From Candidatus Fermentibacteraceae bacterium (GTDB taxonomy: Bacteria > Fermentibacterota > Fermentibacteria > Fermentibacterales > JCC-6): 61,963 bases of DNA. Location of the stretch: positions 1-61,963 of the forward strand of contig JAFGPK010000108.1 of assembly GCA_016936235.1 (NCBI GenBank), in the 5' to 3' direction. This document shows positions 1 through 10,300 of this stretch, piece after piece; position 1 is the first letter of the stretch, and every line of letters begins with the position of its first letter. The notes under the pieces are model-generated. The model did no database searches and was not told where the DNA came from. It saw only the letters and a program-made list of their open reading frames with translations. A program made the position numbers and the translations under genes.

Positions 1-71
1 CCGGGAGGGGGATCGGCCAGGAGGGTTCCGGTGATCAGCAAAATAAGGGACGTATTAATGATCTTGCTCAG
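1..71 (-). CDS. Partial secreted protein, N-terminus only
   Basis: Reading leftwards, the frame gives about 22 residues that look like a signal peptide: a lysine, then a run of I, L, T and an Ala before the acid/proline region, running off the window edge. A GGAGGG Shine-Dalgarno lies at 79-84, just after the stop of the upstream gene. There is no ATG, GTG or TTG between the in-frame stop and the hydrophobic core. CTG at 69-71 has the best spacing (7 nt); ATT at 72-74 is the alternative. It is probably the third gene of the minus-strand secreted-protein operon. The product is unknown because only the leader is inside the window. Confidence 0.4.
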   Translation of the reverse strand, partial: MSKIINTSLILLITGTLLADPPP

Positions 72-88
72 AATAAAACCCTCCGTCC

Positions 89-1078
89 CTATTTATTGTT
101 GCGCAGTATGGTAAACCGGTGCTCGGAGATTAAATTATCAAGACCCGCTCTGAGCAGGTACACTCCCGCGGGCAGACCTTCAACTTCAAGAGGTATGGTG
201 TGTTCCCCCCTGTCCAGATATCCGAGGAAGACCTGGTCGAGCAACCTCCCTGCTACATCCAGAAGCATCACCGAGACCTCCCCCGCCATGGGAAGATGAA
301 GCTGGATCTGCGTGTTGCCGGTTACCGGGTTTGGAATGCCCATCACCATACCGGGGATTTCCGGATCGGTACGCGAGACACTGCCCATGTCGCAGCAGTA
401 CCTGTGTATCATTCCCATATCCGGATCGCTGAACCAGAACCTGTTCCCCTCCGAACAGGTTCCGACACCGACGGCCGATTCGCATTCCCCTGTCTGGAAG
501 TCAATGGGCATGTATTCCGTTGGGCTGAAGTATATCCTGACAGGTGAGACCGGATCTTCACAGGCAACGGCCACCATGTCGTAATAGACCATTCCGATGT
601 CGTGTATTCGAGGGCAGTACTGCAGATTAAGGAACTCGGTCAATGGTCCGGCTCCGAGAGGCAGGTCGGTCCTCCAGATGGTGTTCGTGGAATCGTCGGC
701 GATGTACAGGTCCTCCCATGGGCAGCTGAGGCCGGAAATGCTGTATATGCCACTGTCGGAGAAGTCATAGGTCCCTACGGAGTCACCGTACACTGACATT
801 ACGAATATCATGGCAGTGCCTCTGCCGGCGAACATCAGGCTGTCGGCCCTGCGCGCCAGGCCAACCGGGCTGCAGCCGCTGAACGGTATGGGGATAGTAT
901 CGTAGACCTCACCTGTCCATCCGTTCATATCGTACACCACCTTGAGCATCGAGTCTACGACGAAGACCCCTTCGGTGATGCCCGTGATGTGATCACTCGG
1001 CGCCGGGCAGCTGTTCTCGATGAACTGGGCCGACGCAGATGCAGCCACTGCAGCGACTATCATGATTGAGCACTTCAT
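89..1078 (-). CDS. Secreted protein with C-terminal sorting-like domain
   Basis: 329 residues. The N-terminus is a short signal peptide ending in ASA-Q. The middle (about 25-245) has repeated short beta-rich segments with W/Y-aspartate turns, like a small beta-propeller, but I cannot name a family. The last 80 residues match the type A C-terminal sorting or FlgD-Ig-like pattern: NPVTG start, VSVMLLDVAGR, a GLPAGVYLLR core, and a basic end. In Bacteroidetes such tails direct export by the type IX system; here that route is inferred. It lies 14 nt downstream of a lipoprotein gene on the same strand, so the two are likely co-transcribed from the promoter at 1976-2005. Confidence 0.75.
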   Translation of the reverse strand: MKCSIMIVAAVAASASAQFIENSCPAPSDHITGITEGVFVVDSMLKVVYDMNGWTGEVYDTIPIPFSGCSPVGLARRADSLMFAGRGTAMIFVMSVYGDSVGTYDFSDSGIYSISGLSCPWEDLYIADDSTNTIWRTDLPLGAGPLTEFLNLQYCPRIHDIGMVYYDMVAVACEDPVSPVRIYFSPTEYMPIDFQTGECESAVGVGTCSEGNRFWFSDPDMGMIHRYCCDMGSVSRTDPEIPGMVMGIPNPVTGNTQIQLHLPMAGEVSVMLLDVAGRLLDQVFLGYLDRGEHTIPLEVEGLPAGVYLLRAGLDNLISEHRFTILRNNK

Positions 1079-1092
1079 TCTGTTTCCTCCCG

Positions 1093-1935
1093 CTATTCCA
1101 GGCCGTAGAAAGCGGTCAGATACGATATCAGGCTGTCGGGAGAGATGCCCGTATCGCTGAAGCCGGCGGAGATGGATGCAACGTTGCCGCCTTCCCTCAC
1201 AATTCGGAACTCCAGTAAGAGACCTGCCGGGTCTCCCTCCGTAACGTCGGCGCTGATTCTTGCCGCCGCTACTCCAAGGTCTGCGATAATTCTCCTTGCG
1301 ATGTTCAGATATGTTATCTGGCTCCTTGTGAGCATGCCGGTGGGTATGACGGAGAGGAAGCTGATTGAGTTGCGGGAGATGAGGATATTGAGATCGGCGT
1401 CGGACCCTGATATTGCCACAAGGTCAGTATCCGCCGCAAGGGAACCGTCCTCGTCCATTTCCAGCCATCTCCCGGTGGAGCGGTCGGAACCGCTTCCAGT
1501 GATGAGGCATGCCCAGCCGTCCCTGCCGGCGACGGAACCGAGGATTCCGCCCCTCCCGTCCACCAGGTCGAAACCCGATCCGGTCTGCACGGCGCTGCAG
1601 CCGAAGCCGGAAGCTCCAATTCCGGCCATCTCCTCCGGGCTCACATGCCTGGAGAGGAAGAGCAGCTGCGGGGAGAGGTCGGTGAGGTTCACGCCCAGGA
1701 GGCTGATCCCCAGAGCACCCTTCGCGTGAAGGGAATCCACCAGCCAGATGGGAATTGCCGCGCCCGCACCGGAAGGCAGAAGCGAGACGTCCAGTTCATC
1801 ATCCAAGTGCACGTGCAGGAAGCACAGCCCCGGAACCATCTTCAGTTCGTCCGAAATGGAAGGACCGCCCCCGCAGCCCACGGAGACAGCGAGAAGGGCC
1901 ACTGCCGCTGAAAGAAATAGCTCGGACCTGTTCAT
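1093..1935 (-). CDS. Hypothetical lipoprotein
   Basis: 280 residues from the ATG at 1935, which has GGAGTG just upstream; an earlier in-frame start at 1953 has no ribosome site. The N-terminus is a lipoprotein signal with lipobox A-V-S-V-G-C at about residue 20, followed by Gly residues, so the mature protein should be lipid-anchored. The rest is a soluble alpha/beta chain rich in Gly, Ser and Asp with no motif I recognise. Its length and anchoring suggest a periplasmic or surface protein. It is first in the minus-strand operon, ahead of the sorting-domain protein. Function is unknown. Confidence 0.7.
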   Translation of the reverse strand: MNRSELFLSAAVALLAVSVGCGGGPSISDELKMVPGLCFLHVHLDDELDVSLLPSGAGAAIPIWLVDSLHAKGALGISLLGVNLTDLSPQLLFLSRHVSPEEMAGIGASGFGCSAVQTGSGFDLVDGRGGILGSVAGRDGWACLITGSGSDRSTGRWLEMDEDGSLAADTDLVAISGSDADLNILISRNSISFLSVIPTGMLTRSQITYLNIARRIIADLGVAAARISADVTEGDPAGLLLEFRIVREGGNVASISAGFSDTGISPDSLISYLTAFYGLE

Positions 1936-1975
1936 TGACACTCCTTCCTGCACCTTGCATTTTACATCCCCACTA

Positions 1976-2005
1976 ATGCTACAGGGTACCTTTTGTCTGC
2001 GTCAA
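1976..2005 (-). promoter_or_regulatory. Sigma70-like promoter of the left operon
   Basis: On the minus strand TTGACG (2000-2005) is followed after 18 nt by TAGCAT (1976-1981). Transcription would start near 1968, leaving a leader of about 30 nt before the lipoprotein ATG at 1935. Inferred from consensus only. Confidence 0.5.
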
Positions 2006-2060
2006 TGTTCCGGGCGCTGGAAGGCCTGGAAGAGTCTGGAGTTCCTTCATGGACTCCCAA

Positions 2061-2097
2061 GCTCATTAACGCATGTACATGCCTACGCTTAATGAGC
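2061..2097. promoter_or_regulatory. Nested palindrome upstream of stable-RNA promoter
   Basis: Outer 9-bp arms GCTCATTAA (2061-2069) and TTAATGAGC (2089-2097) enclose a perfect 12-bp palindrome GCATGTACATGC (2071-2082). The element ends 7 bp before the -35 box of the tRNA/tuf promoter, the place where activators or UP elements act. It has no T-tract, so it is not an obvious terminator. It could be an operator or a cruciform-forming site. Confidence 0.5.
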
Positions 2098-2104
2098 CGG
2101 AATC

Positions 2105-2133
2105 TTGACAGCAGCAGAGGGTTTCTTTATGCT
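2105..2133 (+). promoter_or_regulatory. Strong sigma70-like promoter of tRNA-tuf operon
   Basis: A perfect TTGACA (2105-2110), a 17-nt spacer and TATGCT (2128-2133). The predicted start is near 2140, only a few bases before the first tRNA at 2147. This is the best promoter in the window, as expected for stable RNA and translation factor genes. Confidence 0.8.
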
Positions 2134-2146
2134 TCAGGTTCGCTTC

Positions 2147-2222
2147 GCTGGCGTAGCTCAACTGGTAGAGCAGCTGATTTGTAATCAGCAGGTTATGGGT
2201 TCAAGTCCCTTCGCCAGCTCCA
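2147..2222 (+). tRNA. tRNA-Thr (anticodon TGT)
   Basis: A 76-nt cloverleaf. The acceptor arms GCTGGCG and CGCCAGC pair fully, the anticodon stem GCTGA/TCAGC encloses the TGT anticodon, and a GGTTCAAGTC T-loop and an encoded CCA end are present. It is the first gene of the Thr-Tyr-Gly-Thr-tuf cluster, equivalent to thrU in E. coli. Confidence 0.97.
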
Positions 2223-2262
2223 AAGGGGATAAGTGCCTGGAAGATAGATATCAGGAGGAGCT

Positions 2263-2348
2263 GGCGAGGTTCCCGAGCGGTCAAAGGGGGCAGACTGTAA
2301 ATCTGTTGGCAATGGCCTTCGGTGGTTCGAATCCACCCCTCGCCACCA
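2263..2348 (+). tRNA. tRNA-Tyr (anticodon GTA)
   Basis: An 86-nt class II tRNA with the long variable arm typical of bacterial tRNA-Tyr. The acceptor arms GGCGAGG and CCTCGCC pair, the anticodon is GTA, and CCA is encoded. It occupies the tyrU position of the conserved cluster. Confidence 0.97.
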
Positions 2349-2404
2349 TTCCTGAAGAAGCGGCAGATTACTATTAGGCCCGTTGGCTTGAAAATCGATA
2401 CGGT

Positions 2405-2480
2405 GCGGGAGTAGCTCAGTTGGCAGAGCATCAGCCTTCCAAGCTGAGGGTCGCGGGTTCGACCCCCGTCTCCCGCTCCA
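2405..2480 (+). tRNA. tRNA-Gly (anticodon TCC)
   Basis: A 76-nt cloverleaf with acceptor arms GCGGGAG and CTCCCGC, anticodon TCC in a CAGCC/GGCTG-like stem, and an encoded CCA. It equals glyT in the E. coli order. Confidence 0.97.
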
Positions 2481-2532
2481 GTCGCTTGAGGAGTTAGAGG
2501 GGCGGCAGGTGCCGCGCTAATTCTACTGCCGG

Positions 2533-2608
<76 letters not shown>

Positions 2609-2690
2609 CGCAGGATTGGCATGCAGAAAAATGATCGACAGGTAAACAGGACATCCATGGATGTAGGGATGAAGTAGAAAAGGAGAGATC

Positions 2691-3890
<1,200 letters not shown>

Positions 3891-3925
3891 GAAAAGACAA
3901 GATACGGAAACAGACAGGATAAACA

Positions 3926-4075
3926 GTGAGGGTAATAATCACACTTGCCTGCCAGGAGTGCAGAAGGCGGAACTACACCACCACGAAGAACCGCAGGACC
4001 ACAACGGGCAGACTGGAGCTCTCGAAGTATTGCAGGTTCTGCAGTAAGCATACCCTTCACAGGGAAACGAAGTAG
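3926..4075 (+). CDS. rpmG: Ribosomal protein L33, zinc-binding type
   Basis: 49 residues from a GTG start. It is a 50S subunit protein near the E site. The zinc-ribbon pairs C9-x2-C12 and C36-x2-C39 are present, with a basic [12 protein letters not shown] segment between them and the KHTLHRETK tail usual for L33. It sits 35 nt after tuf and 20 nt before tRNA-Trp, the common rpmG-secE-nusG context. With Cys-type L36, S14, L33 and L24 all present, this ribosome uses zinc-binding forms in several places. Confidence 0.93.
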   Translation: MRVIITLACQECRRRNYTTTKNRRTTTGRLELSKYCRFCSKHTLHRETK

Positions 4076-4095
4076 TTATTCGCAGGAGATTGCGC

Positions 4096-4171
4096 AGGGC
4101 AGTAGCACAACTGGTAGTGCACCGGACTCCAAATCCGGGGGTTGAGGGTTCAAGTCCTTCCTGCCCTGCCA
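4096..4171 (+). tRNA. tRNA-Trp (anticodon CCA)
   Basis: A 76-nt cloverleaf with acceptor arms AGGGCAG and CTGCCCT, discriminator G, anticodon stem CGGAC/ATCCG around the CCA anticodon, and an encoded CCA. Placement between rpmG and secE is seen in many bacteria. Confidence 0.97.
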
Positions 4172-4213
4172 CGATCTTCAACAGGAACTGGTCATCGGGG
4201 AAGAGGACGGACA

Positions 4214-4450
4214 ATGGCTCGTAAGAATACCGGGGAGGGCAACTTCATCGTAAGAGGCGTAAAAGCCGCCATACAGTTCCTCGGAGAGGTCAGGGCCGAG
4301 CTTATCAAGGTAGCCTGGCCCACAAAGCAGGAAGTGGTGGCTTCCACATGGGTGGTTCTCTTCGCTGTTGGCATAACGGCTGTATGGATATTCGCTTCCG
4401 ATCAGTTCTCCGCCTTGCTCATCAACGGCCTCATCAGACTGATTCACTGA
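4214..4450 (+). CDS. secE: Preprotein translocase subunit SecE
   Basis: 78 residues from the ATG at 4214. It is a small clamp around SecY in the inner-membrane Sec channel. An amphipathic stretch with the conserved EVRAELIKVAWPTKQEV signature at about 25-41 precedes one transmembrane helix near 44-62. This is the single-span form rather than the three-span E. coli form. nusG follows after 38 nt, the usual order. The longer frame reaching back into tRNA-Trp is not credible. Confidence 0.96.
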   Translation: MARKNTGEGNFIVRGVKAAIQFLGEVRAELIKVAWPTKQEVVASTWVVLFAVGITAVWIFASDQFSALLINGLIRLIH

Positions 4451-4488
4451 GATAACGGCAGCTGCGGCTCTTCATTGAGGACAGGATT

Positions 4489-5097
4489 ATGGTAGAAGAC
4501 GAGAACGTACGGGACGGAAACGGCGAACATATGGAAGAAGAGGACTCCGGCTCCACGGAGGAGAACGAGCGGTTTTCCTGGTACGTGGTCAATTCCTTTT
4601 CCGGATACGAGAAACGGGTCATGAAGTTCCTTGAGGGACAGCTCAGCAGGAAGTACCCCGGCAGGGTCGGAGAAGTACTCATTCCGACCCAGGACGTGAC
4701 TTCCAATGTTCGCGGCAAGAAGACTTCACGGAAGAAGAAGCTCTACCCCGGATACGTATTCGTCCAGCTGGAACTTGATCAGGAAATGATCATGGACATC
4801 AGGGCGATGAGCAACGTCAGCGGGTTCCCGCCCATGAACCAGGGCAGACCGGAACCGCTGAGCGATGAGGAGATAAACCGCCTGAAAGGTCAGGCTGAGG
4901 GCTCCGACAAGGCCAAAGTGGTCAGGGTACCTTATTCCGTGGGACAGACCGTCAGGGTCACGGAAGGCCCCTTCAACAATTTCACCGGGGTTGTGGAATC
5001 CATCAATCCCGAACGCGGCAGGGTAAGGGTGATATTCACCATATTCGGCCGCAAAGCTCCTGTGGAGATAGATTTCTCCCAGGTCCGTCCGGTCTAG
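4489..5097 (+). CDS. nusG: Transcription antitermination protein NusG
   Basis: 202 residues. It binds RNA polymerase and couples it to Rho or the leading ribosome. After an acidic N-terminal extension of about 25 residues, the NGN domain begins at FSWYVVNSFSGYEK, and the KOW domain carries VGQTVRVTEGPFNNFTGVVE and ends in VRPV. The acidic extension is longer than in E. coli. An internal ATG at 4531 could skip part of it but lacks a ribosome site, so the upstream ATG after AGGACAGG is preferred. Confidence 0.97.
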   Translation: MVEDENVRDGNGEHMEEEDSGSTEENERFSWYVVNSFSGYEKRVMKFLEGQLSRKYPGRVGEVLIPTQDVTSNVRGKKTSRKKKLYPGYVFVQLELDQEMIMDIRAMSNVSGFPPMNQGRPEPLSDEEINRLKGQAEGSDKAKVVRVPYSVGQTVRVTEGPFNNFTGVVESINPERGRVRVIFTIFGRKAPVEIDFSQVRPV

Positions 5098-5172
5098 ACA
5101 GGACCGGAAACTCGACGCGCGCTGCCCTGACCAGTATGGGGAGGTCAAGGCGGCGGGAAAGGAGTGCTTACC

Positions 5173-5598
5173 ATGGCCAAGAAGGTTATTGGTATGGTAA
5201 AGCTTCAGCTGCCTGCAGGTCAGGCTACGCCGGCGCCTCCCGTGGGTCCCGCACTGGGACAGTACGGGATCAACCTTGCCGGCTTCTGTAAGGATTTCAA
5301 TGCCCGAACCCGGGGCAGCGAAGGCCTTATAATTCCTGCGGTGGTAACCGTGTACAAGGACAGAAGCTTTACTTTCATCCTGAAATCCCCTCCTGCAGCG
5401 GTTCTCCTGAAAAGGGCCGCCGGTCTTGCGAAGGGATCTCCGGAATCCAACCGGGAAAAGGTCGGTACGGTTACCAGGGCCCAGCTCCGCGAGATAGTCA
5501 AACTCAAGGAAAAGGACCTGAACGCAGCTTCCATGGAGACCGCGATATCCATGATAGCCGGGACCGCCAGGAGCATGGGGCTGGAGGTGGTGGATTGA
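5173..5598 (+). CDS. rplK: Ribosomal protein L11
   Basis: 141 residues. It is the GTPase-centre protein of the 50S subunit. The N-terminal [20 protein letters not shown] region holds the conserved proline-rich loop, and the C-terminal half ends with the [11 protein letters not shown] rRNA-binding segment. ATG 5173 is chosen over a GTG at 5164 because AAAGGAG (5157-5163) is 9 nt from the ATG and abuts the GTG. A small TGACC/GGTCA hairpin lies in the 75-nt leader, where L1 autoregulation acts in other bacteria; that role is a guess here. Confidence 0.97.
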   Translation: MAKKVIGMVKLQLPAGQATPAPPVGPALGQYGINLAGFCKDFNARTRGSEGLIIPAVVTVYKDRSFTFILKSPPAAVLLKRAAGLAKGSPESNREKVGTVTRAQLREIVKLKEKDLNAASMETAISMIAGTARSMGLEVVD

Positions 5599-5599
5599 T

Positions 5600-6304
5600 A
5601 TGGCTACCATGAGCAGAAGATTCCGCCAGGCCCGTGAGAAGATAGAGAGCGACAGGAGATACAGCCTCGAGGAGAGCTGTCAGCTTGTCAAGGAGCTTGC
5701 AACGGCGGGTTTCGACGAGACAGTGGAAGTGGCCGTATCCCTCAATGTCAATCCCAAGCACGCCGACCAGATGATCCGCGGTTCATGCGTCCTGCCCAAC
5801 GGAACGGGCAAGACGGTGCGCATCGCCGTCTTCGCAGCCGGGGAGAAGGCCGACCAGGCCAGGGAAGCCGGGGCGGACATCGTTGGAGATGACGAGCTTG
5901 CCGATAAGATACAGGGAGGATGGCTGGAGTTCGATGTGGTCATCGCCAGCCCTGACATGATGAGGATAGTCGGAAAACTGGGCAGGGTACTTGGCCCCCG
6001 CGGTCTCATGCCCAATCCCAAGACGGGTACGGTCACCGAGGATGTGGCTGGAGCCGTGATGGAAGCAAAGGCCGGAAAGATCAGTTTCCGGGTTGACAAG
6101 ACCGGCAACCTTCACGTACCCGTGGGGAAGGCCAGCTTCGACGAGAAAGCCCTGGCCGAGAACATCATGTCCTTCTACGAGAAAGTTCTTCAGCTGAAGC
6201 CGTCCAGCGTGAAGGGCCAGTACATGAAGAACCTCTCCGTCTCATCAACGATGGGACCGGGTATCAAGATCGACGTCAACGATCTTCGAACCAGAACCCG
6301 ATAG
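5600..6304 (+). CDS. rplA: Ribosomal protein L1
   Basis: 234 residues, full length. It forms the mobile L1 stalk and in many bacteria represses its own operon by binding the L11 leader. The signature [21 protein letters not shown] is clear around residue 117, followed by GTVT and the C-terminal [11 protein letters not shown] segment. Only one base separates it from rplK, so translation is coupled. Confidence 0.97.
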   Translation: MATMSRRFRQAREKIESDRRYSLEESCQLVKELATAGFDETVEVAVSLNVNPKHADQMIRGSCVLPNGTGKTVRIAVFAAGEKADQAREAGADIVGDDELADKIQGGWLEFDVVIASPDMMRIVGKLGRVLGPRGLMPNPKTGTVTEDVAGAVMEAKAGKISFRVDKTGNLHVPVGKASFDEKALAENIMSFYEKVLQLKPSSVKGQYMKNLSVSSTMGPGIKIDVNDLRTRTR

Positions 6305-6318
6305 GTGGTGATGATCTA

Positions 6319-6852
6319 ATGGCTGTTTCAAGAAAACAGAAGGAAAAGGTAGTAGCCACCCTGATCGGTGATCTTGGAGAGGCGAGATCGGTAATACTTG
6401 CCGACTTCACAGGGATAAATGTTGCCGACATGACGGACCTGAGGGTCCAGATGCGGGAGAACGGCATCACTTTTACCGTTGTCAAGAACACACTTCTCAG
6501 AAAGATCTTCAAGGAGATCGAGATCGGGAAGGAACAGGATGTCTACAGTATGATGGAGGGCCCCACGGCCCTTGCATACTCCAGTGACGAAGTCATGCCC
6601 ATAAAGGTCATAAAGAAGTTCGCTGAGGATCATGACGGACTTCCCCAGGTGAAGGGCGGCCTTGTGTCCGGTGTGACCTACGAGGTCGGAAAGCTCATGA
6701 AGCTGGCCGACATCCCCTCGAGAGATGAACTGCTGGCAAAGTTCATGGGTTCCGCCCTTTCACCTCTTCAGGGCTTCGTTTCCGTAAGCAGTGGAATAAT
6801 CAGGAAATTCTTCTACGCGCTCAATGCCGTCAGGGAGAGCAAGGAGAACTAG
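6319..6852 (+). CDS. rplJ: Ribosomal protein L10
   Basis: 177 residues. It is the base of the 50S stalk that carries L7/L12 dimers. The N-terminal rRNA-binding domain contains [18 protein letters not shown] and [11 protein letters not shown]; the C-terminal helix that binds L7/L12 ends in [13 protein letters not shown]. The gap to rplA is only 14 nt, so the long L10 leader of gamma-proteobacteria is absent. An ATG follows a GGTGGTGAT ribosome site. Confidence 0.97.
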   Translation: MAVSRKQKEKVVATLIGDLGEARSVILADFTGINVADMTDLRVQMRENGITFTVVKNTLLRKIFKEIEIGKEQDVYSMMEGPTALAYSSDEVMPIKVIKKFAEDHDGLPQVKGGLVSGVTYEVGKLMKLADIPSRDELLAKFMGSALSPLQGFVSVSSGIIRKFFYALNAVRESKEN

Positions 6853-6901
6853 CAAGAAGGTGGCGGACCCGGGCGGGTACCGCAGCAAATGGAGGATGAA
6901 A

Positions 6902-7282
6902 ATGAGTGAACTCAAGAAGGCTGATATCATTGAGGCTATTTCTAGCATGACCGTTCTGGAACTGGCCGAGCTGGTGGAAGAGATGGAACAGAAGTTCGGC
7001 GTTTCGGCCGCCGCTCCGGCAGCCGCAGCGGTCGCCGCCCCTGCTGTTACAGCAGGTGCAGTCGAGGAGAAGACCGAGTTTGACGTCATCCTTGAGGACT
7101 TCGGGTCCAAGAAGATCCCGGTTATCAAGATAGTGAAGGACGCCCTCGAGTTGAATCTCAAGGAAGCCAAGGAACTGGTTGATAACGTTCCCTCCAAGCT
7201 CCGCGAGGAGATGGACAAGGATGAGGCGGAAGCCCTCAAGAAGCAACTGGAGGAAGCTGGAGCCACGGTCAAGCTTCAGTAG
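6902..7282 (+). CDS. rplL: Ribosomal protein L7/L12
   Basis: 126 residues. It is the multicopy stalk protein that recruits translation GTPases. The N-terminal dimerisation domain ([23 protein letters not shown]), an Ala/Pro/Val hinge at about 36-58, and the C-terminal domain with [15 protein letters not shown] and [15 protein letters not shown] segments are all present. ATG 6902 is 6 nt after GGAGG; the ATG at 6896 overlaps that site. The 114-nt gap to rpoB is where an attenuator sits in some bacteria. Confidence 0.97.
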   Translation: MSELKKADIIEAISSMTVLELAELVEEMEQKFGVSAAAPAAAAVAAPAVTAGAVEEKTEFDVILEDFGSKKIPVIKIVKDALELNLKEAKELVDNVPSKLREEMDKDEAEALKKQLEEAGATVKLQ

Positions 7283-7396
7283 CATCAATCTGAAAAAAGC
7301 GGCGGGGGATGGTTATGAGACCTCTCTCGCCGTTCGTGCCGTAGCGTTTTTGTCAATTTCTAGCTTCACTTCCTAGCAAGTGTGAGGAGTGATCAG
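7283..7396 (+). promoter_or_regulatory. rplL-rpoB gap with attenuator-like elements
   Basis: This 114-nt gap contains GGCG...CGCC pairing (about 7301-7331) and a GCGTTTTTG run (7344-7352). Further on, TTGTCA (7351-7356) is followed after 18 nt by TAGCAA, a weak promoter-like pair. In E. coli this gap holds an attenuator that lowers rpoBC expression relative to rplJL. The role here is inferred and weakly supported. Confidence 0.3.
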
Positions 7397-10300
7397 GTGA
7401 AGGTTAACAGACCTGTAAGAAACTTTTCAGAAGTACAACCGGTCATAGACATCCCTGATCTGCTGAAGATACAGAGGGAGTCATTCAGCAGATTTCTTCA
7501 GGATGAGGTCCAGCCGGACGAGAGACTTCCGCAGGGGCTTCATAAGATATTCCAGGATACGTTCCCCATCGAGAGCAGCAACCGCGAGTTCTCCCTGGAG
7601 TACGTTTCCTACGAACTTGGCACGCCAAAGTACACCGTACAGGAAGCCATGGACAAGGGGCTGAGCTTCTCCGCTCCGCTCACCGCCATGCTGAGACTCG
7701 TCTTCAGGAATGTCACCGAAGCAGATGATGGCAAACCTTCTCCCGAATCCTGGAAAGTGTCCAGGATCATCGACCAGTCTGTGTTCCTCGGCGAGCTCCC
7801 TCTCATGACCAGGACCGGCTCCTTCGTCATCAACGGCGCCGAAAGGGTCATAGTCAACCAGCTGCACCGGAGTCCAGGAGTGTTCTTCGAGGAGACCACC
7901 ATGCAGCGGGGGAACAGGATATACCAGGCCAGGGTCATACCCCAGAGAGGGTCCTGGCTGGACCTGAAGCTTGATCACAACGACATCATCTATGTGAACA
8001 TAGACAGGCGTCCGAAGAGGATACCCGTCACCATGCTACTCAGGGCCCTGGGCCTGGGGACCGATTCGGAGATCCTCTCCCGTTTCTACCCGAAGGTGAC
8101 GAAGGACCTCGAGAGCGCCCTGAAGAGCCGATCGAAAGCCATAGAGCTGGTCCTGAAATCCTTTGCCCAGGAAATAATCGATACTGAGACCGGAGAGCGT
8201 CTTGTCCGGTGCGACGAGCCCGTGGAGAGCATAGAGAAGATAGAGATGCTGGTGGAGCACGGCATAAAGTCGGCTGACTTCCTCGCCCCAAGAATGGAGA
8301 CCAACGATTTTGACGGCATAAGGAAGACACTGGCAAAGGAGGAGACTTCCCTCGGCGCCGGAATCACCAAGAACGAGGATTCCGCCACAATGTGGATATA
8401 CGAAGCCCTCAGGGGGACTGAAGCTCCCAACCTTGATCACGCCAGGAGCTACCTCAGGTCAATGTTCTTCGATTCCAAGAGGTACAGCCTGAGCGAGGTC
8501 GGACGCTACAAGCTGAACGAGAGGCTCAACATCTCCACCTCCATGGAGAAACTCACCCTCACCGTCCCCGATCTCGTGGCCATTGTGGAGAATCTCATCA
8601 AGCTTCGGGAAGGTCGGAATACCTCCGATGACATAGACCATCTGGGGAACAGAAGGGTAAGGACAGTGGGCGAGCTGCTGGGCCAGGAATTCTCCAAGGG
8701 TCTCAGCAGGATGGCAAGGACCATACGGGACAGGATGGGTCAGCAGGACAGAGAGAAGCTCACACCCCACGACCTTGTAAACTCCAGGACGCTTTCCAGC
8801 GTTATAAACACCTTCTTCGGTTCCAGCCAGCTCTCCCAGTTCATGGAGCAGACGAACCCCCTGGCCGAGCTGACCCACAAGAGGAGGACCAGCGCCCTGG
8901 GTCAGGGGGGCCTGACAAGGGAACGGGCGGGATTCGATGTCAGGGACGTTCATCATACGCATTACGGCAGGATGTGCCCCGTGGAAACCCCCGAGGGTCC
9001 CAATATCGGTCTGATAACGACTCTGGCGGTGTTCGCCACCATCAACCGGTTCGGGTTCCTCGAGACTCCCTATCGAAGGGTGATAGACGGCTTCGTCACA
9101 GACGAGGTCGTGTACCTTTCGGCTGACAGGGAGGACCGCACCACCATCGCCGAGGCTGATGCCCCGATAGATTCGAAAGGGTACCTCACCGGGAACCTGG
9201 TGAGAACTCGAAGGGCCGGGACCTTCCCCATGGTCACACCGAAGGAAGTCGAGTTCATAGACGTAAGCCCGAGGCAGCTGATAGGAGTCTCAGCGGCACT
9301 CATACCGTTCCTTGAGCACGATGACGCGAACAGAGCGCTCATGGGCTCGAACATGCAGAGACAGGCGGTTCCCCTTCTCCATCCCAAGGCACCCATAGTC
9401 GGGACGGGAATGGAGAGAAGGGCTGCGCTGGATTCCGGTACTCTCCTCACCGCTCGAAGGGCCGGCACCGTTGAGGAGGTGGATGCCGATCACATAGTCG
9501 TGAAGGCCGACTCCGAAGTACATGACTTCAACAGGTTCGACACCTATCCCCTTCACAAGTTCAAGCGTACGAACCAGGACACATGTTTCAACCAGAGGCC
9601 CCTGGTGAGCGTCGGGGACGATGTGAAGAAGGGCGACGTGCTGGCGGACGGAATGGCCACCGACTACGGCCAGCTTGCCCTGGGAGTGAACGCCACCGTG
9701 GCCTTCCTTCCCTGGAACGGCTACAATTTCGAGGATGCCATCGTAGTGAGCGAAAGGGTGATTCGGAACGATATGTTCACATCGGTTCACGTGGTTGAGC
9801 TGGAGACCCAGTTCAGGGAGACCAAGCTCGGCCCGGAGGAACTCACCAGAGAACTGCCCAGCGTCGATAATCCCGAAGAGATAGAGAACCTGGACGATGA
9901 CGGAATTGTCAAGATCGGCTCCAGGATACGGGAGAGGGACATACTCGTGGGCAAGATAACTCCCAAGGGAGAGCAGGATCTCTCCCCATCGGAGCGTCTG
10001 ATCAGAGCCATCTTCGGCCAGAAGGCCGGGGACGTGAAGGACGCGTCCCTCAGGGCACCCACCGGGATGGACGGGGTTGTCATCGACGTTAAGGTCTTCT
10101 CCCGCAAGGACAAGACGGAGAGGACCCGTCGGGAGGTCGACGAGAAGAGGGACCACTACCGGGAGGAGTTCGAGGACAAGGAAAAGCGTCTCTTCGAGGA
10201 GCGGGACAGCCTGATCAAGGAGATCCTCAAGGGGATGAAGGCCGTCAGCTTCGTGGACAGAATGACCGGAGAGGTCCTTGTACCCTCGGGCCGCAAGCTG

